Under the pieces are notes generated by a model. That model had not been told where the DNA came from and made no database searches. It saw nothing but the letters and a program-made list of their open reading frames with translations. DNA of 64,000 nt from Variovorax terrae. GTDB taxonomy: Bacteria > Pseudomonadota > Gammaproteobacteria > Burkholderiales > Burkholderiaceae_C. The stretch's first letter is position 1. Every line of letters starts with the position of its first letter. Below, piece by piece: positions 49,359-59,012 of the stretch. Position numbers and translations under genes: made by a program. The DNA is taken from assembly GCF_022809125.1 (NCBI RefSeq), contig NZ_JALGBI010000001.1, positions 1,922,001-1,986,000 on the forward strand, given 5' to 3'.

Positions 49359-50444
49359 ATGAGCGACTTCGATCATTTCGTCGGCACCCGTGCCGTCTCC
49401 GACAAGCACGCCTTCGACGTGGCGGCCCTGAGCACCTGGCTCGGCCAGAACCTCGAAGGCTTCGCCGGTCCCTTGAGCGTGGAGATGTTCAAGGGCGGCC
49501 AGTCCAATCCCACCTACAAGCTCATCACGCCATCGCAGAGCTATGTGATGCGCGCCAAGCCCGGCCCGGTGGCCAAGCTGCTCCCCTCGGCCCACGCCGT
49601 GGAGCGCGAGTTCGCGGTCATGAAGGGCCTGCACGGCACCGACGTGCCGGTGGCCAAGATGTACTGCCTGTGCGAGGACGAATCGATCATCGGCCGCGCC
49701 TTCTACGTGATGGAGTTCGTGCAGGGCCGCGTGCTGTGGGACCAGGCCCTGCCCGGCATGGACCCAGCCGAACGCGCCGCCATCTACGACGAGATGAACC
49801 GCGTCATCTCTGCGCTGCACACCGTGAAGTTCGCCGAGCGCGGTTTGAGCAGCTATGGCAAGCCCGGCAACTACTTCGAGCGCCAGATCGGGCGCTGGAG
49901 CAAGCAGTACGTGGCCTCGATCACGCAGCCCATTCCCGAGATGGACAAGCTCATCGAGTGGCTGCCGGCCCACATCCCGGCCAGCGCGCGCGACGAGGCC
50001 AAGGTCTCGATCGTGCACGGCGACTACCGCCTGGACAATTTGATGTTCCACCCGACCGAGCCGCGCGTGCTGGCCGTGCTCGACTGGGAGCTGTCCACGC
50101 TCGGCCACCCGCTGGCCGACTTCAGCTACCACTGCATGGCCTGGCACATCCCGCCGGGCTCGTTCCGCGGCATCGGCGGGCTGGACGTGGCCTCGCTGGG
50201 CATTCCCACCGAGGAAGCCTACATCCGGCGCTACTGCGAGCGCACCGGCATCACCACGCCCGAGGCGCTGAAGGCCGACTGGAATTTCTACATGGCCTAC
50301 AACCTGTTCCGCCTCGCTGCCATCCTGCAGGGCATCGCCAAGCGCGTGGAAGCCGGCACCGCCTCGAGCGCGCAGGCCGTGAGCTCCGCCGCCGGCGCCC
50401 GGCCGCTGGCCCAGATGGCCTGGAAGTTCGCCCAGCAGGCGTAA
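49359..50444 (+). CDS. aminoglycoside-phosphotransferase-fold kinase (LvaA/ACAD11-N-like)
   Basis: A 361-residue kinase of the APH family. The ATP-binding N-terminal part includes EMFKGGQSNPTYKLITPSQSYVMRAKP with the Lys, the catalytic Brenner motif is IVHGDYRLDNLMFHP near residue 220, and the metal motif is VLAVLDWELSTLGHPLADFSYH. It matches the N-terminal domain of eukaryotic ACAD10/ACAD11 and bacterial LvaA, which phosphorylate 4-hydroxyacyl-CoA. It lies 45 bp before an ACAD11-like dehydrogenase. I infer a 4-hydroxyacyl-CoA (for example gamma-hydroxyvalerate-derived) substrate. Confidence 0.88.
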   Translation: MSDFDHFVGTRAVSDKHAFDVAALSTWLGQNLEGFAGPLSVEMFKGGQSNPTYKLITPSQSYVMRAKPGPVAKLLPSAHAVEREFAVMKGLHGTDVPVAKMYCLCEDESIIGRAFYVMEFVQGRVLWDQALPGMDPAERAAIYDEMNRVISALHTVKFAERGLSSYGKPGNYFERQIGRWSKQYVASITQPIPEMDKLIEWLPAHIPASARDEAKVSIVHGDYRLDNLMFHPTEPRVLAVLDWELSTLGHPLADFSYHCMAWHIPPGSFRGIGGLDVASLGIPTEEAYIRRYCERTGITTPEALKADWNFYMAYNLFRLAAILQGIAKRVEAGTASSAQAVSSAAGARPLAQMAWKFAQQA

Positions 50445-50489
50445 GAAGCCAACCCCCCCGATTTACCCAGATACCCAACGGAGCCCCAG

Positions 50490-51764
<1,275 letters not shown>

Positions 51765-51784
51765 TTCGCAGCCGCTCCTGTTTT

Positions 51785-51829
51785 CATAGCAGGAAAAGAC
51801 CGCAGGACCTGGACCTGCGGTCTTTTTTG
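51785..51829. repeat. dispersed double-hairpin repeat, copy A8, used as terminator
   Basis: CATAGC followed by GAAAAGACC and GGACC parts in the reversed family order. In this copy the GACC/GGTC stem has become a perfect 13-bp hairpin (51794-51826). Confidence 0.6.
51794..51826. terminator. bidirectional terminator after the acyl-CoA dehydrogenase
   Basis: AAAAGACCGCAGG (51794-51806) pairs with CCTGCGGTCTTTT (51814-51826) around a 7-base loop. It has A- and T-runs on both sides, serving the ACAD gene and the convergent hypothetical gene. Confidence 0.88.
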
Positions 51830-51836
51830 TTTGAAA

Positions 51837-52529
51837 TCAGAGAGAAATGTCGGTGGACAGGCCGCCGAGCGCCGCTTCGCAGGCGCTGGTGAAGATGGTG
51901 GCCGCGTGCTCCAGCGTCGGCATGTCCGACGGCGTGCACTCCATGCGCAGGTAGGCCTTGCCGCGCAGCAGCATGAGCATGAACGGGACCTCGGCCGTGG
52001 GCCCGGGTTCGGGCCAGTCCATCAGCAGCCCCGCCAGGCCCGCATCCAGCCAGGCCAGCGCATGGTCACGCTCGTCGGCCAGCACGGCATAGCGCTCCCA
52101 GAAGGGCTTGGGAATGCTGTCCCAGCCCACTTCCTGGTACATGGCGAGCCAGCGCATTTCCTCGGGCAGGTTGGGGTCGGCGGTGGTCTGCAGCGTGTCG
52201 GTGTAGAGCTGGTAGGCCTTTTTCTCGAGCGCATCCTTCAGCCGGCGGTTCATGACGAGAACGGCCACGTCCTCGTTGATGCCCAGTTCGGCGCGCGCGC
52301 GCAGCTCCTCACCGCGGATGAAGTTGCGGGAAGGCCGCCCCCGCTCCATGCGCCAGGGCTTGTTGCCGACGGTGCCTTCCAGGGAAAAGCCCTTGCCTTC
52401 GCTGCGCTCGGAAAAGGCAAAGCCCCGGGTTCCGGCCCATTCGGACACCTGGCTGCTGGCCAATTGGGAACTGGGAGCGAACGCCTCCTTGGCATCCTTG
52501 GCAAAAACCTTTTTGAAGCGCTCGAACAT
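51837..52529 (-). CDS. conserved hypothetical protein (230 residues)
   Basis: Not recognised as a named family. It is a soluble protein with no signal or membrane segment. It starts MFERFKKVFAKDAKEAF and has a Trp/Glu-rich middle (PWRMERGRPSRNFIRGEELRARAELG, EEMRWLAMYQEVGWDSIPKPFWERYAVLADERDHALAWLDAGLAG) and a C-terminal LRMECTPSDMPTLEHAATIF. Codon use and third-position bias fit a real gene. The start at 52529 leaves a 61-bp gap to the divergent GST gene. Confidence 0.65.
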   Translation of the reverse strand: MFERFKKVFAKDAKEAFAPSSQLASSQVSEWAGTRGFAFSERSEGKGFSLEGTVGNKPWRMERGRPSRNFIRGEELRARAELGINEDVAVLVMNRRLKDALEKKAYQLYTDTLQTTADPNLPEEMRWLAMYQEVGWDSIPKPFWERYAVLADERDHALAWLDAGLAGLLMDWPEPGPTAEVPFMLMLLRGKAYLRMECTPSDMPTLEHAATIFTSACEAALGGLSTDISL

Positions 52530-52590
52530 GGAAGCTTGATTTCCCCTAAAGTTGTGCATTATTGAATCAAACGCCCCAAAGAGGTAGCCC

Positions 52591-53283
52591 ATGATCGAGG
52601 TTTTTTCCTGGCCCACGCCCAACGGCCACAAGGTTCACATCATGCTGGAGGAATGCGGCCTGCCCTACAAGGCCATTCCGGTCAACATCGGCAGCGGCGA
52701 CCAGTTCAAGCCCGACTTCCTGGCCATCAGCCCCAACAACAAGATCCCGGCCCTCATCGACCCGCAGGGCCCGGACGGCCAGCCCATCTCGCTGTTCGAG
52801 TCCGGCGCCATCCTGCTCTACCTCGCGGGCAAGACGGGCAAGCTCCTGCCGCGGACCGACCGGGGCCGCTACGAGGTGCTGCAGTGGCTGATGTTCCAGA
52901 TGGGCGGCGTCGGCCCGATGCTCGGCCAGGCGCACCATTTCAGGATGTATGCGCCGGAAAAGATTCCCTATGCCATCGAGCGCTACAGCAACGAAGCCAA
53001 GCGCCTGTACGGCGTGATCGACAGGCAGTTGTCAAGGAACCGCTATATCGCCGGCAAGCAGTATTCGATCGCCGATATCGCGATCTTCCCCTGGCTGCGC
53101 AGTTGGGCCAACCAGGGCATTGTCCTGGCGGACTACCCGCATCTGGAAAAGTGGTTTGCAGAGATCGCCGAACGCCCCGCGGTGCAGCGCGGCGTCAAGG
53201 TGCTGGCCGACCTGCGCCGGCCCATCACCGACGACAAGGCGCGCGACGTCCTGTTCGGCAAGACGCAGTACCAGCAGCGCTGA
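52591..53283 (+). CDS. glutathione S-transferase (Nu/YfcG-like)
   Basis: A 230-residue GST. The N-terminal domain MIEVFSWPTPNGHKVHIMLEECGLPY has Thr/Asn in the Nu-class active site. SPNNKIPALIDPQGP carries the cis-Pro, and LFESGAILLYLAGKTG the glutathione-binding Glu-Ser. The C-terminal region has HHFRMYAPEKIPYAIERY and GKQYSIADIAIFPWLRSW. This type shows disulfide-reductase activity in E. coli YfcG. No operon partner is clear; it diverges from the 230-residue hypothetical gene. Confidence 0.93.
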   Translation: MIEVFSWPTPNGHKVHIMLEECGLPYKAIPVNIGSGDQFKPDFLAISPNNKIPALIDPQGPDGQPISLFESGAILLYLAGKTGKLLPRTDRGRYEVLQWLMFQMGGVGPMLGQAHHFRMYAPEKIPYAIERYSNEAKRLYGVIDRQLSRNRYIAGKQYSIADIAIFPWLRSWANQGIVLADYPHLEKWFAEIAERPAVQRGVKVLADLRRPITDDKARDVLFGKTQYQQR

Positions 53284-53309
53284 GCCAACAAGCCGCGGGC
53301 GCGTGCGCC

Positions 53310-54146
53310 TCAGGCCCCGGCCAGCTCCAGTTCCAGCGGCGCCAGCTCCAGGCCCTCGACCTGCATTCGCCAGCGCTGTCCGGCGCCAATGTCCCGCGGC
53401 GTGGTCAGCGTGCCGGTGGTGATGATGTCGCCTGGCTGCAGCGGTGTCGACAACGGCTGCGAGGCCAGCAGGCCGACCAGCGCCCTGAGCGCCTGCAGCG
53501 GATGGCCCAGCGTGTTGGCGCCGCCGCCGCGCTCGGCCACATCGCCGTTCAGGCTCAGGGTGACCGCGCAATCGCCCAGTGCGGCGGCCAGCGCCTCGTG
53601 CGGCGCGGCGGCCAGCCGGTACGGCTCCCCCACCACCAGCCGGTAGTGCACGCCGAAATCCGCAATGGCTTCCGAGGCCTGGAAGGACCATTCGGGGAAA
53701 TGGCAATCGATGATCTCGAAGCAAGGCGCCACCCACTCGATGCACGACAGCAGCGCCTCGAAGCTGGTGGCCGCGGGGTCGATGGCCCGGCGCAGGCAAA
53801 AGCCGATCTCGGGCTCGATGCGCGGCGCCATGGCCTGGCCCAGATCGACCCGGGCCCGGCCCGCCTGCGCCATGACCAGGCTGGAGTCGTAGACATAGCC
53901 CCAGATCGGCGCCGCCGTCTTCATGGCGGCCCAGCCCGCGGGGTTGGTCAGGCCGATCTTGCGCCCGACGCAGCGCTCGCCGCCTTGGCGGCGATGGGCG
54001 GCGATGGTTTCGGCCAGCGCGTAGGCCTGGTCGGCCGACCAGCCGGGATGCCGGGCCAACAGCGGCGGCAGCGGCTGGCGGGCTTGCCTGGCGGCGAGGA
54101 ATTCCCGCGCCAGGGCGTCGAGATCGAGAGGGTTCGGAACGGGCAT
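53310..54146 (-). CDS. 2-keto-4-pentenoate hydratase / FAH-fold family protein
   Basis: A 278-residue member of the fumarylacetoacetate-hydrolase superfamily, closest to MhpD/HpcG-type hydratases by VGRKIGLTNPAGW, the metal-binding RIEPEIGFCLRR, CIEWVAPCFEIIDCHF and the C-terminal PLQPGDIITTGTLTTP. It hydrates or cleaves 2-oxo acids with a Mg2+/Mn2+ ion. It is last in the minus-strand operon behind the GntR gene. Its likely substrate is a 2-oxo acid related to the aldolase product or substrate. Fumarylacetoacetase is less likely. Confidence 0.85.
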   Translation of the reverse strand: MPVPNPLDLDALAREFLAARQARQPLPPLLARHPGWSADQAYALAETIAAHRRQGGERCVGRKIGLTNPAGWAAMKTAAPIWGYVYDSSLVMAQAGRARVDLGQAMAPRIEPEIGFCLRRAIDPAATSFEALLSCIEWVAPCFEIIDCHFPEWSFQASEAIADFGVHYRLVVGEPYRLAAAPHEALAAALGDCAVTLSLNGDVAERGGGANTLGHPLQALRALVGLLASQPLSTPLQPGDIITTGTLTTPRDIGAGQRWRMQVEGLELAPLELELAGA

Positions 54147-54171
54147 GGTGGCGTGTCAGAAAGGAACAGGG

Positions 54172-55071
54172 TCAGCGGACGATGCCGGACAGGTCTTCGT
54201 ACAGCAGCCCGAGCGCGGTGCTGTCGAGGTCGGCGCGGCCGGTGTTGCGCAGGGCCGCCAGCAGTTGCTCGGCCAGGGCTGCGACCGGCGCGAAGCTGGC
54301 CGCATCCTGCGCGGCAGCATGCGCAAGCCGCAGGTCCTTCTGCATCAGCGTCACGCGAAAGCCGGGTGCGTACTGCCCGTCGAGAAAGCGGCGGGCATGG
54401 TTTTGCAGCACGAAGCTCTGGGCCGAGCCGCCCAGCAGCGCATCGCGCACCTTGTCGGGATCGATGCCCGACTTGCGCGCCAGCGTCAGCGCCTCGAACA
54501 CAGCCATGACCGTGCCGAACACCGCGAGCTGGTTGCACGACTTGCACAACTGGCCCGCGCCGCTGGGGCCGATGTGGGTGAAGGTCTTGCCGATGGCCCG
54601 GAACACGGGCATGCAGCGCGCCAGCACCTCGGCGTCGCCGCCGATCATGCAGCTCAAGGTTCCCTCGCTCGCGCCCTTGGGGCCGCCCGAGACCGGGGAG
54701 TCGAGCAGTTCCACGCCGGCCTGCCGCAGGCGCGCGGCGAAGTCCACCGTGGCCGGTGCGGCGATGGTGCTGAAGTCGATCACCACGCTGCCGCGCCGCA
54801 GCGCCGGGGCCATCCCGTGCGCGCCGAACAGCACCTGCTCGACGTCGGGCGTGTCGGGCAGGCAGAGGCCCACCACGTCGCACTGCGCGGCCAGCGCCGC
54901 AAGGGAATCGGCGCGCCGGCCGCCCAGCGCCACCAGTTCGTCGGCAGCGGTGCCGCTGCGGTTGTAGACCACGACGGTGAATCCCGCCTGCAGGAGGTTG
55001 CGCGCCATGGATTTGCCCATGACGCCGAGGCCGACGAAGCCGATCACGTGTTGCTTGCTGATATCAGTCAT
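54172..55071 (-). CDS. 3-hydroxyisobutyrate/tartronate-semialdehyde-type dehydrogenase
   Basis: A 299-residue beta-hydroxyacid dehydrogenase. It has the NAD motif IGFVGLGVMGKSMARNLLQAGF, the substrate-binding DSPVSGGPKGASEGTLSCMIGG near residue 125, and the catalytic-Lys part GAGQLCKSCNQLAV, in which the usual Lys of GxxxKxxxN is retained. It is a paralogue of the GlxR-like protein encoded at 60024, at the other end of the same region. It lies between the HpaI-aldolase and FAH-fold genes, and probably reduces a semialdehyde released by the aldolase. Confidence 0.9.
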   Translation of the reverse strand: MTDISKQHVIGFVGLGVMGKSMARNLLQAGFTVVVYNRSGTAADELVALGGRRADSLAALAAQCDVVGLCLPDTPDVEQVLFGAHGMAPALRRGSVVIDFSTIAAPATVDFAARLRQAGVELLDSPVSGGPKGASEGTLSCMIGGDAEVLARCMPVFRAIGKTFTHIGPSGAGQLCKSCNQLAVFGTVMAVFEALTLARKSGIDPDKVRDALLGGSAQSFVLQNHARRFLDGQYAPGFRVTLMQKDLRLAHAAAQDAASFAPVAALAEQLLAALRNTGRADLDSTALGLLYEDLSGIVR

Positions 55072-55111
55072 GAAAAGGTCTGTTGCTATGCCGGAGGGAA
55101 GCGCCGCGCCT

Positions 55112-55894
55112 TCACAGCGCAATGGCGCGCAGCATGGAAGAGCGCTCGCGCGCGCCGGCCATCAGGAAAGCCAGGTCGTTGCCCGAGAGGATGAAGCGCA
55201 TGCCCAGGCCGATGTACTCCGCCATGAGCTTGGGGTCGTAGACGCCGCCCATGCCCGGATGCTTGCCGTGGCGCGCGCAGGCCGCCAGCACCTTGCGGTA
55301 AGCCTCCGGAACGCGCGGGTTGGCGAAATCCCCGTGGATGCCCATTTCGGCGCACAGGTCGTTGGTGCCGACCAGCAGCACGTCGATGCCTTCCACGGCG
55401 GCGATCTCGTCCGCGTTCTCGATGGCCTTGGGGGTTTCGAGCATCACCACCACCAGGGTTTCGTCGTTCATGCGCTGCGTGGCCTCGCCCACCGGGAGGC
55501 TGGCAAAACCCAGGCCGGGCATGTTGCCGGCGATCGAACGGTGGCCCATCGGCGGGTAGCGGCAGGCATCGACGATGGCGCGCGCCTCTTCGGCCGTGTC
55601 CACGTGCGGCACCACCACCCCCAGCGCGCCGTTGTCCAGGGCGCGGGCGCAGTGGTAGTGCTGATGGCCCGGCACTCGAACCAGCGGCGTCACGCCCGTG
55701 GCCACGGCGGCCATGGCGATCTGGCAGGCCGTGTCGATGCTCATCGAGTTGTGCTCCATGTCGATGAACAGCCAGTCGAACCCGCTGGTGCCGGCGATGG
55801 TGGCGATGTCCACGGTGCGGGCCTGGCGCAGGCCCATGCCGAGGGCGAGGCCGCCTTCCTGGAGACGTGCCTTGGTGCGGTTGATCTGGGTCAT
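55112..55894 (-). CDS. HpcH/HpaI-family aldolase
   Basis: A 260-residue class II pyruvate aldolase of the HpaI/GarL family. It has DWLFIDMEHNSMSIDTACQIA near residue 46, LVRVPGHQHYHCARALDNGALGVVVPHVDTAEEA, the metal-binding Glu in VVVMLETPKAIENADEIAAVEGIDVLLVGTNDL, and the C-terminal HPGMGGVYDPKLM. It cleaves 4-hydroxy-2-oxo acids to pyruvate and an aldehyde, such as succinic or tartronate semialdehyde. AAAGGA lies before the start. It is the first enzyme gene after the GntR regulator on the minus strand. Confidence 0.92.
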   Translation of the reverse strand: MTQINRTKARLQEGGLALGMGLRQARTVDIATIAGTSGFDWLFIDMEHNSMSIDTACQIAMAAVATGVTPLVRVPGHQHYHCARALDNGALGVVVPHVDTAEEARAIVDACRYPPMGHRSIAGNMPGLGFASLPVGEATQRMNDETLVVVMLETPKAIENADEIAAVEGIDVLLVGTNDLCAEMGIHGDFANPRVPEAYRKVLAACARHGKHPGMGGVYDPKLMAEYIGLGMRFILSGNDLAFLMAGARERSSMLRAIAL

Positions 55895-55930
55895 GGAATT
55901 CCTTTGTTTGAAATGAAGGGACAAGTGGGG

Positions 55931-56635
55931 TCAGGGAGCGAGCCGCAGCGGCGATACCGCCTCGCCGCGGCCGCCCAGGTACTCAAGCATGCGTTGCTTG
56001 CCGGCCAGGATGTGGAACTCGAAGGCGGCTGCGGCGCGCTCGACGTCGCCGTCCACGATGGCCTCCAGGATCTGGCGATGCTCGGCCTGCGATTTGCGCA
56101 GGCGCGCCGGGCCGACCACGGCATCGCGCAGGTAGAGCTGCAGCTCGTTGCGCACCGACTCGCTCATGGCCGTGAGGCGCGGGTTGCCCGCATACGCGAT
56201 CAACTGGGAATGGAAGGACAGATTGCCCGCATAGAAGCCGGCGATGTCGTCGGACGCCACGGCCTCCTCCATCTGCTGGTAGATGGCGCGCAGCTGATCG
56301 AGCTGCTCGCGCGAGGCATGCTGGGCCACCAGCCGGCCCGTCACCCGCGCCAGCCCTGCACGCACGTCGTACAGGTGCAGCGCGTCCGCGAGCTCGACCT
56401 TCTTCACGAACACGCCGCGATTCGGCACGGCCACCAGCAGGCCCGCATGCTCGAGCGTGCGCAGGGCCTCGCGCAACGGGCCCCGGCTGATATGGAGCTG
56501 GGTGGCGAGCTGCAGCTCGTTGATGCGCTCCCCGGCGGGGATGGCGCCGGTCAACACCATCTGCTCGATCCGGTGCCGCACGGCCTCACCCAGTTGGCCG
56601 TGCTTCGCCTCGTCAATTCTTACAATGTTTTCCAT
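55931..56635 (-). CDS. GntR-family regulator (FCD subfamily)
   Basis: A 234-residue regulator with an N-terminal winged helix (VRHRIEQMVLTGAIPAGERINELQLATQLHISRGPLREALRTLEHAGLL) and a C-terminal FCD ligand domain. The FCD metal-binding residues Asp/His are in YDVRAGLARVTGRLVAQ, FHSQLIAYAGN and AEHRQILEAIVDGD. The ligand is probably a carboxylic or hydroxy acid. It is divergent from the alpha-hydroxyacid oxidase operon across 55 bp containing a palindrome that abuts its own start codon. It very likely represses both operons and itself. Confidence 0.92.
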   Translation of the reverse strand: MENIVRIDEAKHGQLGEAVRHRIEQMVLTGAIPAGERINELQLATQLHISRGPLREALRTLEHAGLLVAVPNRGVFVKKVELADALHLYDVRAGLARVTGRLVAQHASREQLDQLRAIYQQMEEAVASDDIAGFYAGNLSFHSQLIAYAGNPRLTAMSESVRNELQLYLRDAVVGPARLRKSQAEHRQILEAIVDGDVERAAAAFEFHILAGKQRMLEYLGGRGEAVSPLRLAP

Positions 56636-56647
56636 ATTGTTGACAAT
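56636..56647. promoter_or_regulatory. GntR-type palindromic operator
   Basis: ATTGT-TG-ACAAT, a perfect 5-bp inverted repeat with a 2-base centre. It lies directly upstream of the GntR start codon, in an A/T-rich stretch ending near 56675. It matches the form of FCD-type GntR operators. Confidence 0.6.
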
Positions 56648-56690
56648 TATATATTAAGTGATGACAATAAAAACAGGAGACAGAAAACCG

Positions 56691-57932
56691 ATGACCGTTG
56701 ACAGCACCCTGGCGGCGGGCGCGGCGCGCGAAGCCGGCACGCCCGCCGCGTACCAGCCGCCCCAGCGCCTGCGCCGCATTCTCAGCCTTGATGATTTCGA
56801 GCGCGCGGCCCGCAGCCACCTGCCGCGCCCCGTCTATTCCTTTGTCGCCAGCGGTGCCGAGGATGAGCATTCGATGCGCGGCAACCGCGCGGCCTACGCC
56901 GAATTCGGCTTCGTCACGCGGGTGCTGCGCGATGTCTCCCTGCGCTCGCAGAAAACCACCCTGTTCGGCCAGACCCATGACGCTCCCTTCGGCATCGCGC
57001 CGCTGGGACTGTCTGCGCTGTCGGCCTACCGCGGCGACCTGGTCCTGGCCCGCGCAGCGGGCGCGGCCCGCATTCCCATGGTGCTCAGCGGCTCCTCCCT
57101 GATCCGCATGGAGGATGTTGCCGCCGAGGGCACCGGCGCCTGGTTCCAGGCCTACCTGCCGGGCGACGAGGCCCGCACCCAGGCCCTGGTCGAGCGCGTG
57201 GCGCGGGCCGGCTTTCGCAACCTGGTGATCACGCTCGACACGCCGGTGGCCGCCAACCGCGAGAACAACGTGCGCGCGGGCTTCAGCATTCCGCTGCGGC
57301 CCAGCCTGCGATTGGCCTGGGACGGCCTGTCGCACCCGCGCTGGCTGGCCGGCACCTTCCTGCAGACGCTGCTGCGCCATGGCATGCCGCATTTCGAGAA
57401 CAACTATGCGACGCGCGGCGTGCCCATCCTGTCGCCGAACGTGCTGCGCTCCTACTCCGAGCGCGGCCATCTGCACTGGGCGCATTTCGACCAGGTACGC
57501 CGCCTGTGGAAGGGCAACCTCATCGTCAAGGGCATCCTGTCGCAGGAGGACGCCCGGCAGGCCCGCGACCACGGCGCCGACGGCATCATCGTCTCCAACC
57601 ACGGCGGGCGCCAGCTCGATGGCGCGGTGGCGCCGCTGCGCGTGCTGCCGGGCATCGTGGCCGCCTGCCCGGAACTGCCCATCATGATCGACGGCGGCAT
57701 CCGCCGCGGCACCGACGTGCTCAAGGCCCTCGCGCTGGGCGCGAAATTCGTGTTCGTCGGCCGGCCCTTCGTGTTCGCCGCGGCGCTGGCCGGCCAGGCC
57801 GGTGTGCGGCATGCCATCGGCATCCTGTCCGAGGAAATCGACCGCGACATGGGGCTGCTGGGCCTCAACAGCCTGGCCGATCTCGAACCCTCCCACCTGT
57901 TCCCCCTGGCTGGGCCGCGCGGCGCAGCCTGA
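56691..57932 (+). CDS. FMN-dependent alpha-hydroxy-acid oxidase/dehydrogenase
   Basis: A 413-residue member of the L-lactate dehydrogenase/glycolate oxidase family. It has YSFVASGAEDEHSMRGNRAAYAEF at the start, FGIAPLGLSALSAYRGDL, the catalytic His and Arg in IIVSNHGGRQLDG near residue 303, and IDGGIRRGTDVLKALALGAKFVFVGRPFVFA as the FMN phosphate site. It oxidises an L-2-hydroxy acid. AGGAG lies 11 bases before ATG 56691; ATG 56661 would add 10 residues. It is the first gene of the plus-strand operon under the GntR operator. Confidence 0.92.
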   Translation: MTVDSTLAAGAAREAGTPAAYQPPQRLRRILSLDDFERAARSHLPRPVYSFVASGAEDEHSMRGNRAAYAEFGFVTRVLRDVSLRSQKTTLFGQTHDAPFGIAPLGLSALSAYRGDLVLARAAGAARIPMVLSGSSLIRMEDVAAEGTGAWFQAYLPGDEARTQALVERVARAGFRNLVITLDTPVAANRENNVRAGFSIPLRPSLRLAWDGLSHPRWLAGTFLQTLLRHGMPHFENNYATRGVPILSPNVLRSYSERGHLHWAHFDQVRRLWKGNLIVKGILSQEDARQARDHGADGIIVSNHGGRQLDGAVAPLRVLPGIVAACPELPIMIDGGIRRGTDVLKALALGAKFVFVGRPFVFAAALAGQAGVRHAIGILSEEIDRDMGLLGLNSLADLEPSHLFPLAGPRGAA

Positions 57933-57957
57933 TCTTTCCATCCCCTTGAGCCACGAG

Positions 57958-58962
57958 ATGAACAACAACATGACAAGAGACAAGAACATCGGCCTGAACC
58001 TGCGCCGGCTGCTGGTCCTGGGCAGCGCCGCCCTCGCCCTGCTGCCGCTCGCCGCCCGGGCGGCCTACCCGGAACAGCCCATCAACATGATCGTGGCCTA
58101 CGGGCCCGGCGGCGGCACGGACATCATCGCGCGCGTCATCGTCCCGTATCTGGAGAAATACCTGGGCGACGGCGCACGGATCACGGTCCTGAACCGCCCC
58201 GGCGCCGGCGGCGCCATCGGGTTCAGCGCGCTCGCGGCAGCACCCGCCGACGGCTACACCATCGGCTTCGTCAACACGCCCAACCTGCTCACGCTTCCGA
58301 TCGAGCGCAAGACCGCTTTCAGCTGGCAGAGCTTCGACCTGCTGGGCAGCATCGTGGACGATCCCGGCGATTTCGCCGTGCCGGCCGACAGCCCGGTCAA
58401 GACCCTGAAGGACCTGATCGCCCATGCCAAGGCCCATCCCGGCACGGTGACCGTCGGCACCACCGGCGTGGGCTCCGACGACCATCTCGCGCTGCTGTCG
58501 TTCGAGCGCGCCGCGGGGGTCAAGATGAACCACATCCCCTTCAAGGGCGGTGCCGAGGTATTGGCGGCGCTGGCCGGCAAGCAGATCGCGGTGGGCGCGA
58601 TCAACGTGGGCGAAGTGCTGCAGGCCGTCAAGGGTGGAACGCCGCTGCGCCACCTGGGCCAGATGAGCGTGAACCGGACCGCCCTGGCGCCCGACGTGCC
58701 CACCTTCCGCGAGCAGGGCCTGGACATCGTGCTGGCCTCGCTGCGCAGCATCGCCGCCCCCAAGGGGCTGCCGCCCGCCGTCCGCGAGAAGCTGGCCGTG
58801 GCGGTGGAGAAGGCTGCTGCCGATCCCAAGTTCCAGGCCCAGGCCGCCTCGTATTTCGCGCCGCTGCGCTACATGCCGCCCGCGCGGCTCGAAGCCGACA
58901 TGCGCGAGGCCGAAGCCCAGTTCCGGCAACTGTGGAAAGAGATTCCCTGGACCGACAAATAA
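57958..58962 (+). CDS. Bug/TctC-type solute-binding protein
   Basis: A 334-residue periplasmic carboxylate-binding protein. The signal peptide (RRLLVLGSAALALLPLAARA) is followed by YPEQPINMIVAYGPGGGTDIIARVI, VLNRPGAGGAIGFSALAAA and GTTGVGSDDHLALLSFERAAGV. It lies 25 bp after the oxidase gene and 50 bp before a second Bug gene; the two are only distantly similar, so they may bind different acids. No TctA/TctB permease is near. Confidence 0.9.
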   Translation: MNNNMTRDKNIGLNLRRLLVLGSAALALLPLAARAAYPEQPINMIVAYGPGGGTDIIARVIVPYLEKYLGDGARITVLNRPGAGGAIGFSALAAAPADGYTIGFVNTPNLLTLPIERKTAFSWQSFDLLGSIVDDPGDFAVPADSPVKTLKDLIAHAKAHPGTVTVGTTGVGSDDHLALLSFERAAGVKMNHIPFKGGAEVLAALAGKQIAVGAINVGEVLQAVKGGTPLRHLGQMSVNRTALAPDVPTFREQGLDIVLASLRSIAAPKGLPPAVREKLAVAVEKAAADPKFQAQAASYFAPLRYMPPARLEADMREAEAQFRQLWKEIPWTDK

Positions 58963-59012
58963 CGGCAGCGCACCGGTCCGCGCTTTCATTTCAAAAAGTA
59001 GGAGACAAACTC

